Source of the DNA: Ferruginibacter sp.
Lineage (GTDB): Bacteria; Bacteroidota; Bacteroidia; Chitinophagales; Chitinophagaceae
Assembly (NCBI GenBank): GCA_030655145.1
Contig: JAURWD010000132.1
Coordinates: 1 to 32,701 of the forward strand
Direction: 5' to 3'
DNA length: 32,701 nt
Notes under the pieces: model-generated
Told to the model about the DNA's origin: nothing
The model's database searches: none
The model's input: only the letters and a program-made list of their open reading frames with translations
Translations under genes and position numbers: made by a program
Shown: one piece after another, positions 8,052 to 16,130 of the stretch
How the letters are laid out: each line of letters opens with the position of its first letter
Numbering within the stretch: the stretch's first letter is position 1

Positions 8052-9209
8052 ATGCCAAGAAGCATTTTCCGGGGATTTGTGAAACGAATATTTATCCTGC
8101 TTAACCTACTCGTGGCGGTTTTATACCTGGTCGGTTGTTACAATAATATTTTCTTTTCAGCTTCTACCTGGCCGGTTGGCTTTTTAACGCTTTCTCTCTT
8201 CTACCTATTCCTAGTCCTGCTTGCGTTTTGCATTTTTTGGCTTTGCTTTAAGTCGCGTTGGGCATTAATTTTTGGCGTCGCTGTCGCATTGTCCCTGTAC
8301 GATATTTCTAACATCATTCCACCGCGCCTGACCTCTGATTTTGAAATGAAGGCTCCACGGAAAGGTCTGAGGATCATGAGTTGGAACGTTGCCCAGTTCG
8401 ACGTGATGAAGTATAAAGAAAAGCCGGACACCTACCTGGAAATGATGAACCTGGTAAACGAGTATAAACCAGATATCGCCTGCTTCCAGGAAATGGTGGG
8501 TGGCGATACGCTTGCAGACCTTAACACACCTTACTACCGGAAATATAGCTTCTATTCTATCTTTGAATTTGCCCATAAACTCCAAATGCCTGACTATTTG
8601 TATACCTATAATTACAAAGAGAATTTTCTAAATCAGCAACATTTTGGGGTTATCATATTCTCCCGCTTTCCAATCATCAATAAGCAAACCGTCTCCCAAT
8701 ATCCGCACGATTACAACTCGACATTCCAGTATGTTGATATTGTAAAGGGCACCGACACAGTCAGGGTTTTCAATCTTCACCTGCAATCGCTCCGGTTCAC
8801 TCCCACCAATTTAAAATACATCGAGAATCCTTCTATCAAAACCGAAATTGACCTGGAGAAATCTAAAAACCTGTTAAGCAAATTCAAGAAAGGGTTTTTG
8901 AAAAGACTGGTGCAAGCGGATACCGTTCGGGCGGCAATTGAAAAAAGTCCTTACCCTGTAATTGTTTGTGGTGACTTCAATGACGTGCCCAACTCTTATC
9001 CATATGAAACAATCGGCAAAGGGTTGCAGGATGCCTTTGTAAAAAAAGGTATTGGCCTCGGGCGAACTTTTAGTGGGATCGCACCAACCTTGCGCATCGA
9101 TAATATTTTTGTAGACAAACGCTTTTCCGTTGACCAGTTTATCCGCATCCCGAAAAAACTGAGTGATCATTTCCCAATCATCACCGACATCACCCGTTTA
9201 CCTGATTAG
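8052..9209 (+). CDS. Membrane-anchored endonuclease/exonuclease/phosphatase (EEP) family protein
   Basis: The protein has 385 residues. Three hydrophobic segments occupy about residues 8-90. The rest is a soluble EEP domain with the family's active-site stretches in order: MSWNVAQFD (metal-ligand Asn), CFQEM (Glu), VCGDFND (Asp and Asn), IDNIFVD and the terminal SDHFPI (Asp-His pair). The fold hydrolyses phosphodiester or phosphomonoester bonds, including DNA, inositol phosphates and sphingomyelin. The membrane anchor argues against a DNA repair role; phospholipid or extracytoplasmic phosphate chemistry is more likely, though this is inference. It is the third gene of the rhomboid cluster. 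The substrate cannot be read from the sequence. Confidence 0.88.
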   Translation: MPRSIFRGFVKRIFILLNLLVAVLYLVGCYNNIFFSASTWPVGFLTLSLFYLFLVLLAFCIFWLCFKSRWALIFGVAVALSLYDISNIIPPRLTSDFEMKAPRKGLRIMSWNVAQFDVMKYKEKPDTYLEMMNLVNEYKPDIACFQEMVGGDTLADLNTPYYRKYSFYSIFEFAHKLQMPDYLYTYNYKENFLNQQHFGVIIFSRFPIINKQTVSQYPHDYNSTFQYVDIVKGTDTVRVFNLHLQSLRFTPTNLKYIENPSIKTEIDLEKSKNLLSKFKKGFLKRLVQADTVRAAIEKSPYPVIVCGDFNDVPNSYPYETIGKGLQDAFVKKGIGLGRTFSGIAPTLRIDNIFVDKRFSVDQFIRIPKKLSDHFPIITDITRLPD

Positions 9210-9219
9210 CATAATTTCC

Positions 9220-9227
9220 TATATTTG
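9220..9227 (+). promoter_or_regulatory. -7 promoter box (TATATTTG) of the cysS leader
   Basis: This is an exact TAnnTTTG match just after the EEP stop codon. The start point expected a few bases later falls at or near the leader-peptide ATG at 9235, about 220 bases before cysS. No convincing TTTG is seen at -33. Confidence 0.5.
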
Positions 9228-9234
9228 CAGTCTT

Positions 9235-9276
9235 ATGCAATTGCTCAACTCCTTTATTGCCCGTCTTTGCTGTTGA
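9235..9276 (+). CDS. Candidate 13-residue cysteine leader peptide (MQLLNSFIARLCC) upstream of cysS
   Basis: The ATG stands 7 bases after a promoter box. The frame has 13 codons and ends TGC TGT TGA, so two cysteine codons come immediately before the stop. The next large gene on the strand is cysteinyl-tRNA synthetase. The layout is that of an amino-acid-sensing leader peptide, whose ribosome would stall at the Cys codons when charged Cys-tRNA is scarce. There is no Shine-Dalgarno, which fits leaderless initiation. Thirteen codons is short enough to arise by chance; the support is the position, the paired Cys codons and the overlapping hairpins. Confidence 0.5.
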   Translation: MQLLNSFIARLCC

Positions 9277-9312
9277 TGCCTGTCAACACGGGCGCCACGT
9301 TGCGCTTACCCG
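9259..9312 (+). promoter_or_regulatory. Candidate attenuator: mutually exclusive hairpins over the leader-peptide stop
   Basis: The first structure pairs GCCCG (9259-9263) with CGGGC (9289-9293) and encloses TGTTGA (9271-9276) paired with TCAACA (9283-9288). It covers the second Cys codon and the stop. The second structure pairs CGGGCGC (9289-9295) with GCG (9302-9304) and CCCG (9309-9312). Both use the same CGGG, so only one can form at a time. A ribosome stalled at the Cys codons would block the first and free the second. No clean U-run follows either hairpin, so the output could be Rho-dependent termination, RNA stability or translation rather than classic termination. Confidence 0.4.
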
Positions 9313-9457
9313 GTCTTAACCAACTTGCATAAACACAAATATTTTTCCTGCTTGTCTTCAGCCTTCATAACTTTCACGATAAATATCCAGTTTTGGAAAC
9401 GAGAAGCGTGAACCTGTTGTTGCGGGAGATTTTTACCATTTAAATTCAAGATTCAAA

Positions 9458-10948
9458 ATGTCATTAAAAGTATATAATTCATATACCCGCGAGAAAGAAC
9501 AATTCTCCTCGATAACGCCAGGTCATGTAGGCATGTATGTGTGCGGACCAACCGTAAGTGGTGAAAGTCATCTCGGGCATGCGAGGCCATACATTACGTT
9601 TGATTTTGTTTACCGGTTTTTAACGCACAAGGGCTACAAAGTACGATACGTGCGGAACATAACAGATGCAGGGCACTTTGAGGAAGAAGGTCGTGAGGCA
9701 GAAGATAAAGTGAGTAAGAAAGCCTTGTTAGAAAAACTGGAGCCGATGGAACTGGTGCAGAAATACACCAATCTTTTCCATTGGGCCATGCTGCAATTTA
9801 ATTGCGTTGAACCGAGCATTGAGCCAACAGCCACGGGACATATAGTTGAACAGATCTCGATGATCCAGCAGATCATTGCCGAAGGATACGGTTATGAAGT
9901 GAATGGCTCCGTGTATTTCGATGTAAAGAAATATGCCGCCACGCACGATTATGGAAAGCTTAGCGGGCGCATCATCGATGACTTGTTGGAAACCACGCGG
10001 GAACTCGATGGGCAGGAAGAGAAACGCGACAAAGCGGATTTCGCACTTTGGAAATCCGCTGCGCCGGAACACATTATGCGCTGGAAAAGCCCCTGGGGCG
10101 AAGGTTACCCCGGCTGGCATATTGAGTGCTCCGCGATGGCAACCAAATATCTTGGTGCCGAGTTCGACATTCATGGCGGTGGCATGGATCTACAGTTTCC
10201 GCATCATGAAAGTGAGATCGCTCAAAGCACCATTTGCAATCACCACACACCGGCGAAATACTGGATCCACAATAATATGATCACGGTGAATGGTCGCAAG
10301 ATGGGCAAGAGTTACAATAACCAGATCAAGTTAACCGAGATGTTTACCGGGACGCACCCGCTGCTCACCCAGCCGTTTCATCCCATGACCATCCGGTTTT
10401 TCATTCTGCAAAGTCACTATCGCAGCCCGATTGATTTTAGCAGCGAGGCATTGCAGGCAAGTGAGAAAGCGCTTAAGCGACTATGGGAGGCATACGATGT
10501 TCTTCAAAAGCTAGAGTTGCCGGAAGGTCAGCAAGCGGCGGATACTGAACTCGATGCGAAGATCATTGAACTGGTGCAGCAGTTTGAAGAGTTTATGGAT
10601 GATGATTTTAGCACCGCAAAAGTGTTGGCAAATATGTTCGAGCTGGCGCCGATCATTAATTCGATGCGGGACAAACATGTTGGTCCTGATGCCATTAGTT
10701 CTACGACGCTGAACCTGTTGAAAAATGCTTTCAAGACCTACCTTGAGGATGTCTTTGGTCTGCAATCCTTAAGCGGCGCTCATGATGATAAGTTAGACGG
10801 CGTGATGCAATTGCTGATTGAAATCAGGAAGGGTGCTAAAACGAAAAAAGATTATGCTACTTCAGATAAGATCCGGAATGAACTTGCGTCAATTGGGATA
10901 GCCATTAAAGATGAAAAAGATGGAAATGTTAGCTGGAGCAACTTATAA
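9458..10948 (+). CDS. cysS: Cysteinyl-tRNA synthetase
   Basis: The protein has 496 residues, normal for a class I CysRS. It charges tRNA-Cys with cysteine. The HIGH-type motif is His38-Leu-Gly-His41 after the Cys29-Gly-Pro substrate pocket. Zinc ligands are Cys29, Cys224 (ECSAMATKYLG), His249 and Glu253 (PHHESE). The KMSKS loop reads KMGKS at residues 281-285, a variant I recall from other Bacteroidota CysRS and not a defect. The helical anticodon-binding region follows. A long leader containing a Cys-Cys leader peptide precedes it, and a strong intrinsic terminator lies about 70 bases after the stop, so it is probably a single-gene transcript. Confidence 0.96.
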   Translation: MSLKVYNSYTREKEQFSSITPGHVGMYVCGPTVSGESHLGHARPYITFDFVYRFLTHKGYKVRYVRNITDAGHFEEEGREAEDKVSKKALLEKLEPMELVQKYTNLFHWAMLQFNCVEPSIEPTATGHIVEQISMIQQIIAEGYGYEVNGSVYFDVKKYAATHDYGKLSGRIIDDLLETTRELDGQEEKRDKADFALWKSAAPEHIMRWKSPWGEGYPGWHIECSAMATKYLGAEFDIHGGGMDLQFPHHESEIAQSTICNHHTPAKYWIHNNMITVNGRKMGKSYNNQIKLTEMFTGTHPLLTQPFHPMTIRFFILQSHYRSPIDFSSEALQASEKALKRLWEAYDVLQKLELPEGQQAADTELDAKIIELVQQFEEFMDDDFSTAKVLANMFELAPIINSMRDKHVGPDAISSTTLNLLKNAFKTYLEDVFGLQSLSGAHDDKLDGVMQLLIEIRKGAKTKKDYATSDKIRNELASIGIAIKDEKDGNVSWSNL

Positions 10949-11020
10949 CCGCCCAAGGCCGAATTAGTAAGAGATCCATACAGGCCCTGAGAATCCGGGA
11001 TGTCTTTTTAAAATTTTGTT

Positions 11021-11053
11021 CAGCCACTGAGAAATCGGTGGCTGATTTTTTTT
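11021..11053 (+). terminator. Intrinsic terminator of cysS
   Basis: A 10-bp stem (CAGCCACTGA with TCGGTGGCTG, one wobble pair) closed by a GAAA tetraloop is followed by an A and then eight T. It is one of the clearest terminators in the window. In the other direction the run after the stem is mixed, so it would be weak for the convergent GH10-like gene. Confidence 0.9.
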
Positions 11054-11100
11054 AGGTCTTGAGTCCAAGCAGAATTTTCAGTAAGCGAGTACGTTGATAT

Positions 11101-12333
11101 CTATTTTAGCCATTCCATTTCCGGCACCGCCGCGGGCTCTTTAAAGTAGTTCAGGCGCAGGGTATCAGACCAGCCGTTGGGATTGCTGTCAAAGGTCTTA
11201 CTGCTAAAGAAGATCATACCCTTCATATTAGGTTTTTGGCGGATGGCTTCTATCTGCCGAGGTAACTGACGGTTATCTCTCCAGGCTGCATTGCTATTGT
11301 ATTTATAAATGCCCAACCCAATGTAACAATGCTTTCCATAACTGTGTTTACTCCACCAATCAAGCAAGGTTTCAAAAGGCGCTATTTTATGACCCAACTC
11401 CCAGTACAGTTGCGGTGCCACGTAATCTATCCAGCCACTTTTCAGCCATAATAAAATATCCGCGTAGAGGTCATCATAGTTACTCGAAGCGCCATTGGTA
11501 TTGCTGCCATTGACCGGGTCCTTATCCTTGTTACGCCAGACGCCAAAAGGACTGATCCCAAACTGGCAGCGCGGGTTTGCTTTTTTGATAGCGCTGCTCA
11601 GCATGGAGATGATGGAATCGGTATTACTTCTTCTCCAATCATCTTTCCGTAACCCGTTCCCAAATTTTACAAAACTTTCATTGTCTGGAAACTCCTTCCC
11701 GGGAAGACGATAAGGATAAAAATAATCGTCAAAATGAATCGCGTCGATATCGTACCGTTTTACAACATCTTTCACCACCTCTGTCACATACTGCTGAACT
11801 TCTTTATTGCCCGGATCAAAGTAGCGCATGTTGCCATAAGTTAGAAACCATTCAGGGTGCAAACGTGTTACGTGGTTATTGGCATTCGAATTCTTCGTGA
11901 TATTGAATTCTGCCCGGTAGGGATTCATCCAGGCATGAAACACCATCCCGCGTTTATGCGTTTCCGATATCATGAAGGCAAGCGGGTCATAATAAGGTGA
12001 AGGGGGCTGGCCTTGTACTCCTGTCAGCCATTCGCTCCAGGGTTCGTATTGTGAGGGGTAAAATGCATCGGTGCTCGGACGTACCTGCATGATGATCGCA
12101 TTAAGACCATTGCGCTGGTGGCCATCCAGCAAACGAATGAATTCAACCTTTTGGGAATCACTATTAAAATTGCCTGCAGTGGGCCAATCAATATTATCAA
12201 CCGTAGCTACCCATACACCACGAAATTCGGCAGGTGCCTGGGCTCGCAGATCGCCAAGCATAAACAAGGTGGTAAGTGAAGTAAGTAAAAGCCAGCATCG
12301 CTGCGCAATTGATTTTCCGGGAAATTGATTCAT
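11101..12333 (-). CDS. GH10-like (GHL10/DUF187, YddW-type) secreted glycoside hydrolase
   Basis: The protein has 410 residues with a signal peptide ending near the Ala-Gln at about residue 32. The family pattern is clear: EFRGVWVATVDNIDWP at the start of the barrel, NAIIMQVRPSTDAFYPS, the AWMNPYRAE stretch, DIDAIHFDDYFYPY with acidic residues typical of the active site, and GISPFGVWRN. These TIM-barrel proteins are thought to act on peptidoglycan or other envelope glycans; the E. coli relative is called digH. It is 12 bases behind the MarR gene on the same strand, so it is probably the last gene of the AI-2E transporter/MarR operon. The exact substrate is not determined by sequence. Confidence 0.88.
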   Translation of the reverse strand: MNQFPGKSIAQRCWLLLTSLTTLFMLGDLRAQAPAEFRGVWVATVDNIDWPTAGNFNSDSQKVEFIRLLDGHQRNGLNAIIMQVRPSTDAFYPSQYEPWSEWLTGVQGQPPSPYYDPLAFMISETHKRGMVFHAWMNPYRAEFNITKNSNANNHVTRLHPEWFLTYGNMRYFDPGNKEVQQYVTEVVKDVVKRYDIDAIHFDDYFYPYRLPGKEFPDNESFVKFGNGLRKDDWRRSNTDSIISMLSSAIKKANPRCQFGISPFGVWRNKDKDPVNGSNTNGASSNYDDLYADILLWLKSGWIDYVAPQLYWELGHKIAPFETLLDWWSKHSYGKHCYIGLGIYKYNSNAAWRDNRQLPRQIEAIRQKPNMKGMIFFSSKTFDSNPNGWSDTLRLNYFKEPAAVPEMEWLK

Positions 12334-12345
12334 GTAAAAACTACA

Positions 12346-12798
12346 TTAGTTTGATCTGCGGATCTTATCCAATAGAATGTTGAGGGTAAGTGCTTCTTCT
12401 TCAGAAAGCGGTTCCATGATGGCGTTCATTTCTGCTTCCTGCAAATCAATATTTTGTAATAGCGCTCGCCCGTTCGGGGTGATGGAAACATCTACGAGGC
12501 GTTTGTCTGCCTTACAAACTACCTTTTTTACCAGGCCCTTTATGAGGAGCCTGTCAACGATCCTGCTGGTGTCGCTCATTTTATCCAGCATCCGCTCGCG
12601 GATCTGCAGGGTTGACAACGGCTTTTCGCTACCACGAAGAATGCGCAGGATATTGAACTGCTGCATCGTTAAACCTTCCTTGTCAAAAATCGCCTTAAGT
12701 CTTTCTGTGATCCAGTTGTATGTATAAATTAAATTGATGGTAGCCCGCTGGTGTTCACTTTTGAAGTTGTGCTGGTTAATATCGTTATTTATGCTCAT
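12346..12798 (-). CDS. MarR-family transcriptional regulator
   Basis: The protein has 150 residues with the winged-helix layout of MarR. An N-terminal dimerisation helix is followed by QQFNILRILRG, the recognition region (LSTLQIRERMLDKMSDTSRIVDRLLIKGLV), a wing with the conserved KADKRLVDVSIT basic-acidic pattern, and C-terminal helices. It lies 10 bases after the AI-2E-type transporter gene and 12 before the GH10-like gene. It therefore probably represses or senses for its own operon. I see no obvious effector-binding cysteine cluster. The ligand is unknown. Confidence 0.9.
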   Translation of the reverse strand: MSINNDINQHNFKSEHQRATINLIYTYNWITERLKAIFDKEGLTMQQFNILRILRGSEKPLSTLQIRERMLDKMSDTSRIVDRLLIKGLVKKVVCKADKRLVDVSITPNGRALLQNIDLQEAEMNAIMEPLSEEEALTLNILLDKIRRSN

Positions 12799-12808
12799 CT
12801 TAAATCAA

Positions 12809-13846
12809 TCAGGTTTGTTGATCTGGTTTGTAAGTTCTTGTCGATGTAAATTCATTCAGGTAGATGCGGACCAGGATGATAAAATAACTGATCAGGAGCG
12901 GTCCGAATATCAATCCCATAAACCCAAATAATTTTAGTCCGACCAGCACCCCCAGCACCGTGATGAGTGGGTGCACATTGCCGATCTTTTTCATCAACCC
13001 GAGGCGGGTAATGTAATCAACATTGCCGGTAACAACGATGCTATAGATAGTTAGAGCGGTAGCCGTCCAGGATTGGCCAGAAGAATATAAATAGATCACT
13101 AACGGAACCCAAACGATCATCGTTCCAACCAGCGGGAAAAACGCAAAGATCCCCGTTACAAATCCCCACATCGCCCAATCATCTATTCCGAAAATGAGGT
13201 ACCCAATCGCAGCTACTATACCTTGTACCAGGCAAATGACCGGGATGCCGATCGCATTCGCACTGATCATCATCTGTGTTTCCTGGGCCAGCTTCTCTAC
13301 GTTTTCGGGTTTGAGCGGGATGATATGATCCAGGTATTTTTCCACTTCCTTCCCACTTACAAGCAAGTAATACAAAAGGAAAAACATCATGATCAGGTTC
13401 GTCAGGATGTTGGCAGTACTATTTAAAAAGGTTGGAATAAATGAAGAAATGGTGGTCGTAAGCGACTTGGTATTTTCATCCGACATTAATTTGATCCCGA
13501 TACTTTTTTCGATCTTGTCAGAAAACACCTGTAACGACTTTATTAATTCCTGCTGGTTGTCGAGCAGGCTGTCAATCTTTGGTGAAACCATCAACACAGA
13601 TATGTAAACCGGAATGGCAATCACCACGATGAAGCACAGTATAAAAAGCAGGGCAGTTCCTCCTTTTCTCCATTTTTTGACAATGGTCAAATGTTGAAAC
13701 CAGCGGCGGGAAACAATGTACAGCGTTACGCCCCCAAGCAACCCGGGCAAAAACATATTGAGTTGACTGATCATCAGTATCCCCAAAAGAATGATCAGGG
13801 CCAGCAGCAGGATCTGGCGTAAATGGTTATTGAAGACTGTAGGCAT
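12809..13846 (-). CDS. AI-2E family transporter (PerM/YdiK type)
   Basis: The protein has 345 residues and about seven to eight membrane segments. Two N-terminal spans (residues 10-45 region) precede a third near 60-80. An extracytoplasmic stretch at about 90-140 is followed by a block of C-terminal spans with the PLVGTMIVWVPLVIYL and FGFMGLIFGPLLISYF motifs typical of the family. Members are called autoinducer-2 exporters, but several act as Na+/H+ antiporters or have no known cargo, so AI-2 export should not be assumed. It is the first gene of a three-gene operon with MarR and the GH10-like enzyme. A TAnnTTTA box sits 4 bases before the ATG. Confidence 0.88.
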   Translation of the reverse strand: MPTVFNNHLRQILLLALIILLGILMISQLNMFLPGLLGGVTLYIVSRRWFQHLTIVKKWRKGGTALLFILCFIVVIAIPVYISVLMVSPKIDSLLDNQQELIKSLQVFSDKIEKSIGIKLMSDENTKSLTTTISSFIPTFLNSTANILTNLIMMFFLLYYLLVSGKEVEKYLDHIIPLKPENVEKLAQETQMMISANAIGIPVICLVQGIVAAIGYLIFGIDDWAMWGFVTGIFAFFPLVGTMIVWVPLVIYLYSSGQSWTATALTIYSIVVTGNVDYITRLGLMKKIGNVHPLITVLGVLVGLKLFGFMGLIFGPLLISYFIILVRIYLNEFTSTRTYKPDQQT

Positions 13847-13850
13847 GAAG

Positions 13851-13858
13851 TAAATTTA
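13851..13858 (-). promoter_or_regulatory. Probable -7 promoter box (TAAATTTA) for the AI-2E/MarR/GH10-like operon
   Basis: On the minus strand TAAATTTA differs from TAnnTTTG only at the last base. It ends 4 bases before the ATG at 13846, the same spacing as for the radical SAM gene, and predicts a leaderless message. Confidence 0.35.
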
Positions 13859-13938
13859 TCGAAATTATCTGCTGGAATTTGTTGGTACCCGCGGAGCTTA
13901 TAACAAATGAAAAAAACATTTGAACTGGTGAAGCCGTG

Positions 13939-14970
13939 TTAGTCTTTCCAGACAGAAACGCCCTCACTACAGTTAGCACAAATGTCAATATTTTTCCTGC
14001 TTTTCATCAGGTCGTTTCTGAACTGTTTGTAATTATCATTGTGCCAGATCTCTTTGAAGGTTTGATTTTTTAAGTTGCCGAGGCGGTGCATGGCATCCTT
14101 ATCAAAACAACAGGGTACCACCAAGCCATCCCAGGTGATAACATTCGAATGTTGCATTTTCCAGCAACGGTTTGCAAGTTTATTTCTTGCCTTATAGCTT
14201 CCATCTGGATTTTTCTTGTACCTGCTAAACTTCTGATTTTCGGGGATCAGGTTGTTTGGGTCATTTTCATAATCGTAAACCTGGGCTGTTTTAAACCGCA
14301 CCTCATCTACGCCCACCTCTTTTGCAAGACGCTTGATATCTTCGATCTGGTGTTCATTTGGTTTTACCACCAAAAACTGGAAGAACACAAATGGGGTTTT
14401 GCTGTTGAGTTCTTTTTTCCACTTTACGATATTTTTGGCACCGGCGATAACCTTCTCCAGGTTTCCACCAACGCGGTATTGCGTGTACACGTCCTGGGTA
14501 GTACCGTCAATGGAAATGATCAGGCGATCAAGACCACTTTCAACCGTGCGTTTCGCGGCGGCATCATTTAGGTAATGGGCGTTGGTTGAAGTAGCAGTGT
14601 AAATGCCTTTGGAACTGGCATATTTTACCATGTCGAGGAAGGCGGGGTTCAGGTAAGGTTCGCCTTGAAAATAAAAAATCAGGTAAAGTAATTCCCGATG
14701 AATTTCATCAATCGTCCTGGTGAAAAAATCTTTTTCCAGCATCCCGGTTGGCCGGGTGAAGGCGCGCAAACCACTGGGACATTCAGGACATCGTAAGTTG
14801 CAACTGGTAGTAGGTTCAAATGAAATTGAAACCGGGTATCCCCATTGCACCGGCCGGTTTAATAACCGACTGGCATAGAAACTTCCCATCACTTTCACAC
14901 CGTTCCAAAATCTTCGAAAAGTAAGCTTGCCGGCAAGATTGAGGGTATCATTCCAATTAAACTCAGGCAT
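13939..14970 (-). CDS. Radical SAM protein with SPASM domain
   Basis: The protein has 343 residues. The radical SAM cluster is C-x3-C-x2-C in TTSCNLRCPECPSG near residue 60. The glycine-rich SAM-binding stretch (FYFQGEPYLNP) and the SIDGTTQDVYTQYRVGG motif follow. The C-terminal part has SPASM cysteines: NRCWKM, VVPCCFD and the final ICANCSEG. SPASM enzymes usually modify peptides or proteins and carry extra iron-sulfur clusters. I see no small precursor-peptide gene beside it, so the substrate is probably encoded elsewhere or is not a peptide. A perfect promoter box ends 4 bases before the ATG, so it is likely transcribed alone. Confidence 0.88.
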   Translation of the reverse strand: MPEFNWNDTLNLAGKLTFRRFWNGVKVMGSFYASRLLNRPVQWGYPVSISFEPTTSCNLRCPECPSGLRAFTRPTGMLEKDFFTRTIDEIHRELLYLIFYFQGEPYLNPAFLDMVKYASSKGIYTATSTNAHYLNDAAAKRTVESGLDRLIISIDGTTQDVYTQYRVGGNLEKVIAGAKNIVKWKKELNSKTPFVFFQFLVVKPNEHQIEDIKRLAKEVGVDEVRFKTAQVYDYENDPNNLIPENQKFSRYKKNPDGSYKARNKLANRCWKMQHSNVITWDGLVVPCCFDKDAMHRLGNLKNQTFKEIWHNDNYKQFRNDLMKSRKNIDICANCSEGVSVWKD

Positions 14971-14974
14971 TCGG

Positions 14975-14982
14975 CAAAGTTA
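14975..14982 (-). promoter_or_regulatory. -7 promoter box (TAACTTTG) for the radical SAM gene
   Basis: This is an exact TAnnTTTG match on the minus strand, with 4 bases (CCGA) between it and the ATG at 14970. With the box centred at -7, transcription would start on the start codon itself. A TTTG lies 12 bases further upstream, closer than usual. Confidence 0.5.
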
Positions 14983-15012
14983 ACCGTAATGGTGCAAAAC
15001 CGTCAGTGAAAC

Positions 15013-15936
15013 TTACCGTGGATCAGGGCCAATAATGTCTGATTCGTTTTCCTGAAAAGCTTCTTCCAGGTTTTCTGGAAGGATGATCTTTTCGGGCTCA
15101 AACGTAAGTTGGTTTTTTGCAAACCGGTCGTAATTGTGAAAGATCACGTTCAGGGTAATGAAATTCATTACGTATGATTGGGTTTCTGAAGGCAGGTAAC
15201 GTTTGACGTCCCAAAAGTCTGGGTTGGTTTTGCCGCTTCGTTTCATTGCCTGCCACACATTTCCCACTCCACAATTATAACTTGCCACCACTAGCAGCCA
15301 ATTGTCATCGAGGTTCCGGCGGCGGTCGCGTAAGTACCTTGCCGCGGTATGCGTAGCTATTTTGAAGTTTTTGCGGTCATCTACTCTATTGATCTTCTGG
15401 CCTTTCTTTGCCTTCTTCAGATTGACGGCCTTCAACAATTTTCTTTTTTCGGCCATACTTAGCTGCGCCACGTAGCGCATACCATATTCTTTGGCAACTT
15501 CATCCATGATCTGCCAGTAACCTACGGCCCCTGCTTTAGAAACCGCGTTCGCATTGTACGCCGACTCAAGTGTGAGCAGCACTTTCAATTCCGTGGGCAG
15601 ATCATATTTTTGCAAAATCGTCGCCGCCTGCGGCAATAACTTTTTACCTTTTGCGTGCATGCGCATGATATAGGCCCGGCGGTTCTCAGAAAATTTCTCG
15701 ATATAGCGAAGCGTTTCAGTCTCATTTCCTTTCAGGATCTCCGGATATTCCACATTCGCCGCACGCATGATATACGCCGGCGCCTTCGGCCGGTCCAAAG
15801 ATGCCAAAAGCGGCTTTTTCCGCAATGAGTCCGTAGTCTTTTGAGCCTGTACCTGGGTTGAGCCCAATAATAGAAGCACCGTAACAGGCACGAAATAAAT
15901 TTGATGCCTGAGGCGCTGGTTCCAATTTTTTACCAT
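15013..15936 (-). CDS. Secreted lytic transglycosylase (SLT domain)
   Basis: The protein has 307 residues from the ATG at 15936. That start gives a normal signal peptide (hydrophobic VPVTVLLLLGS, cleavage after QVQAQ). The SLT fold carries the catalytic Glu124 in TLESAYNANAVSKAGAVGYWQIM and the VVASYNCGVGNVWQAM motif. It cleaves the glycan strands of peptidoglycan and leaves a 1,6-anhydro end. The frame extends to an ATG at 15993 that has AAAGGAG just before it, but this adds 19 polar residues ahead of the signal peptide. A near-consensus box (TCTTTTTG) also lies between the two starts. I prefer the later start, not with certainty. Confidence 0.88.
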   Translation of the reverse strand: MVKNWNQRLRHQIYFVPVTVLLLLGSTQVQAQKTTDSLRKKPLLASLDRPKAPAYIMRAANVEYPEILKGNETETLRYIEKFSENRRAYIMRMHAKGKKLLPQAATILQKYDLPTELKVLLTLESAYNANAVSKAGAVGYWQIMDEVAKEYGMRYVAQLSMAEKRKLLKAVNLKKAKKGQKINRVDDRKNFKIATHTAARYLRDRRRNLDDNWLLVVASYNCGVGNVWQAMKRSGKTNPDFWDVKRYLPSETQSYVMNFITLNVIFHNYDRFAKNQLTFEPEKIILPENLEEAFQENESDIIGPDPR

Positions 15937-16130
15937 ACTTCTTCCCGGTTTTGAAGTGGTGATACAAAAAGATGACACCCTTGAACGACCCATGAGCTCC
16001 TTTATTGCCCGAAATTGCCCGGCAGCAATTCCTTTAACGATTCTATAACGGGCTCATCTTAGGTGAAAAAGAGCTAAGATTTATGATTTTATATTGATGC
16101 TTTTCTGCATTTTTACACGGATTTACCGAC

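Noticed and set aside
9228..9457. T-box riboswitch upstream of cysS
   Set aside because: No T-box bulge sequence or specifier stem could be found, and T-boxes are not expected in Bacteroidota. The leader-peptide reading fits better.
9542..10300. KMGKS instead of KMSKS in cysS as a broken active site
   Set aside because: I recall this variant as usual in Bacteroidota cysteinyl-tRNA synthetases, and all other key residues are intact.
11797..11812. Third partial copy of the CTTTATTGCCCG sequence shared by the two short frames
   Set aside because: It lies inside the GH10-like gene on its coding strand as ordinary codons, so it argues that the shared sequence can arise by chance.
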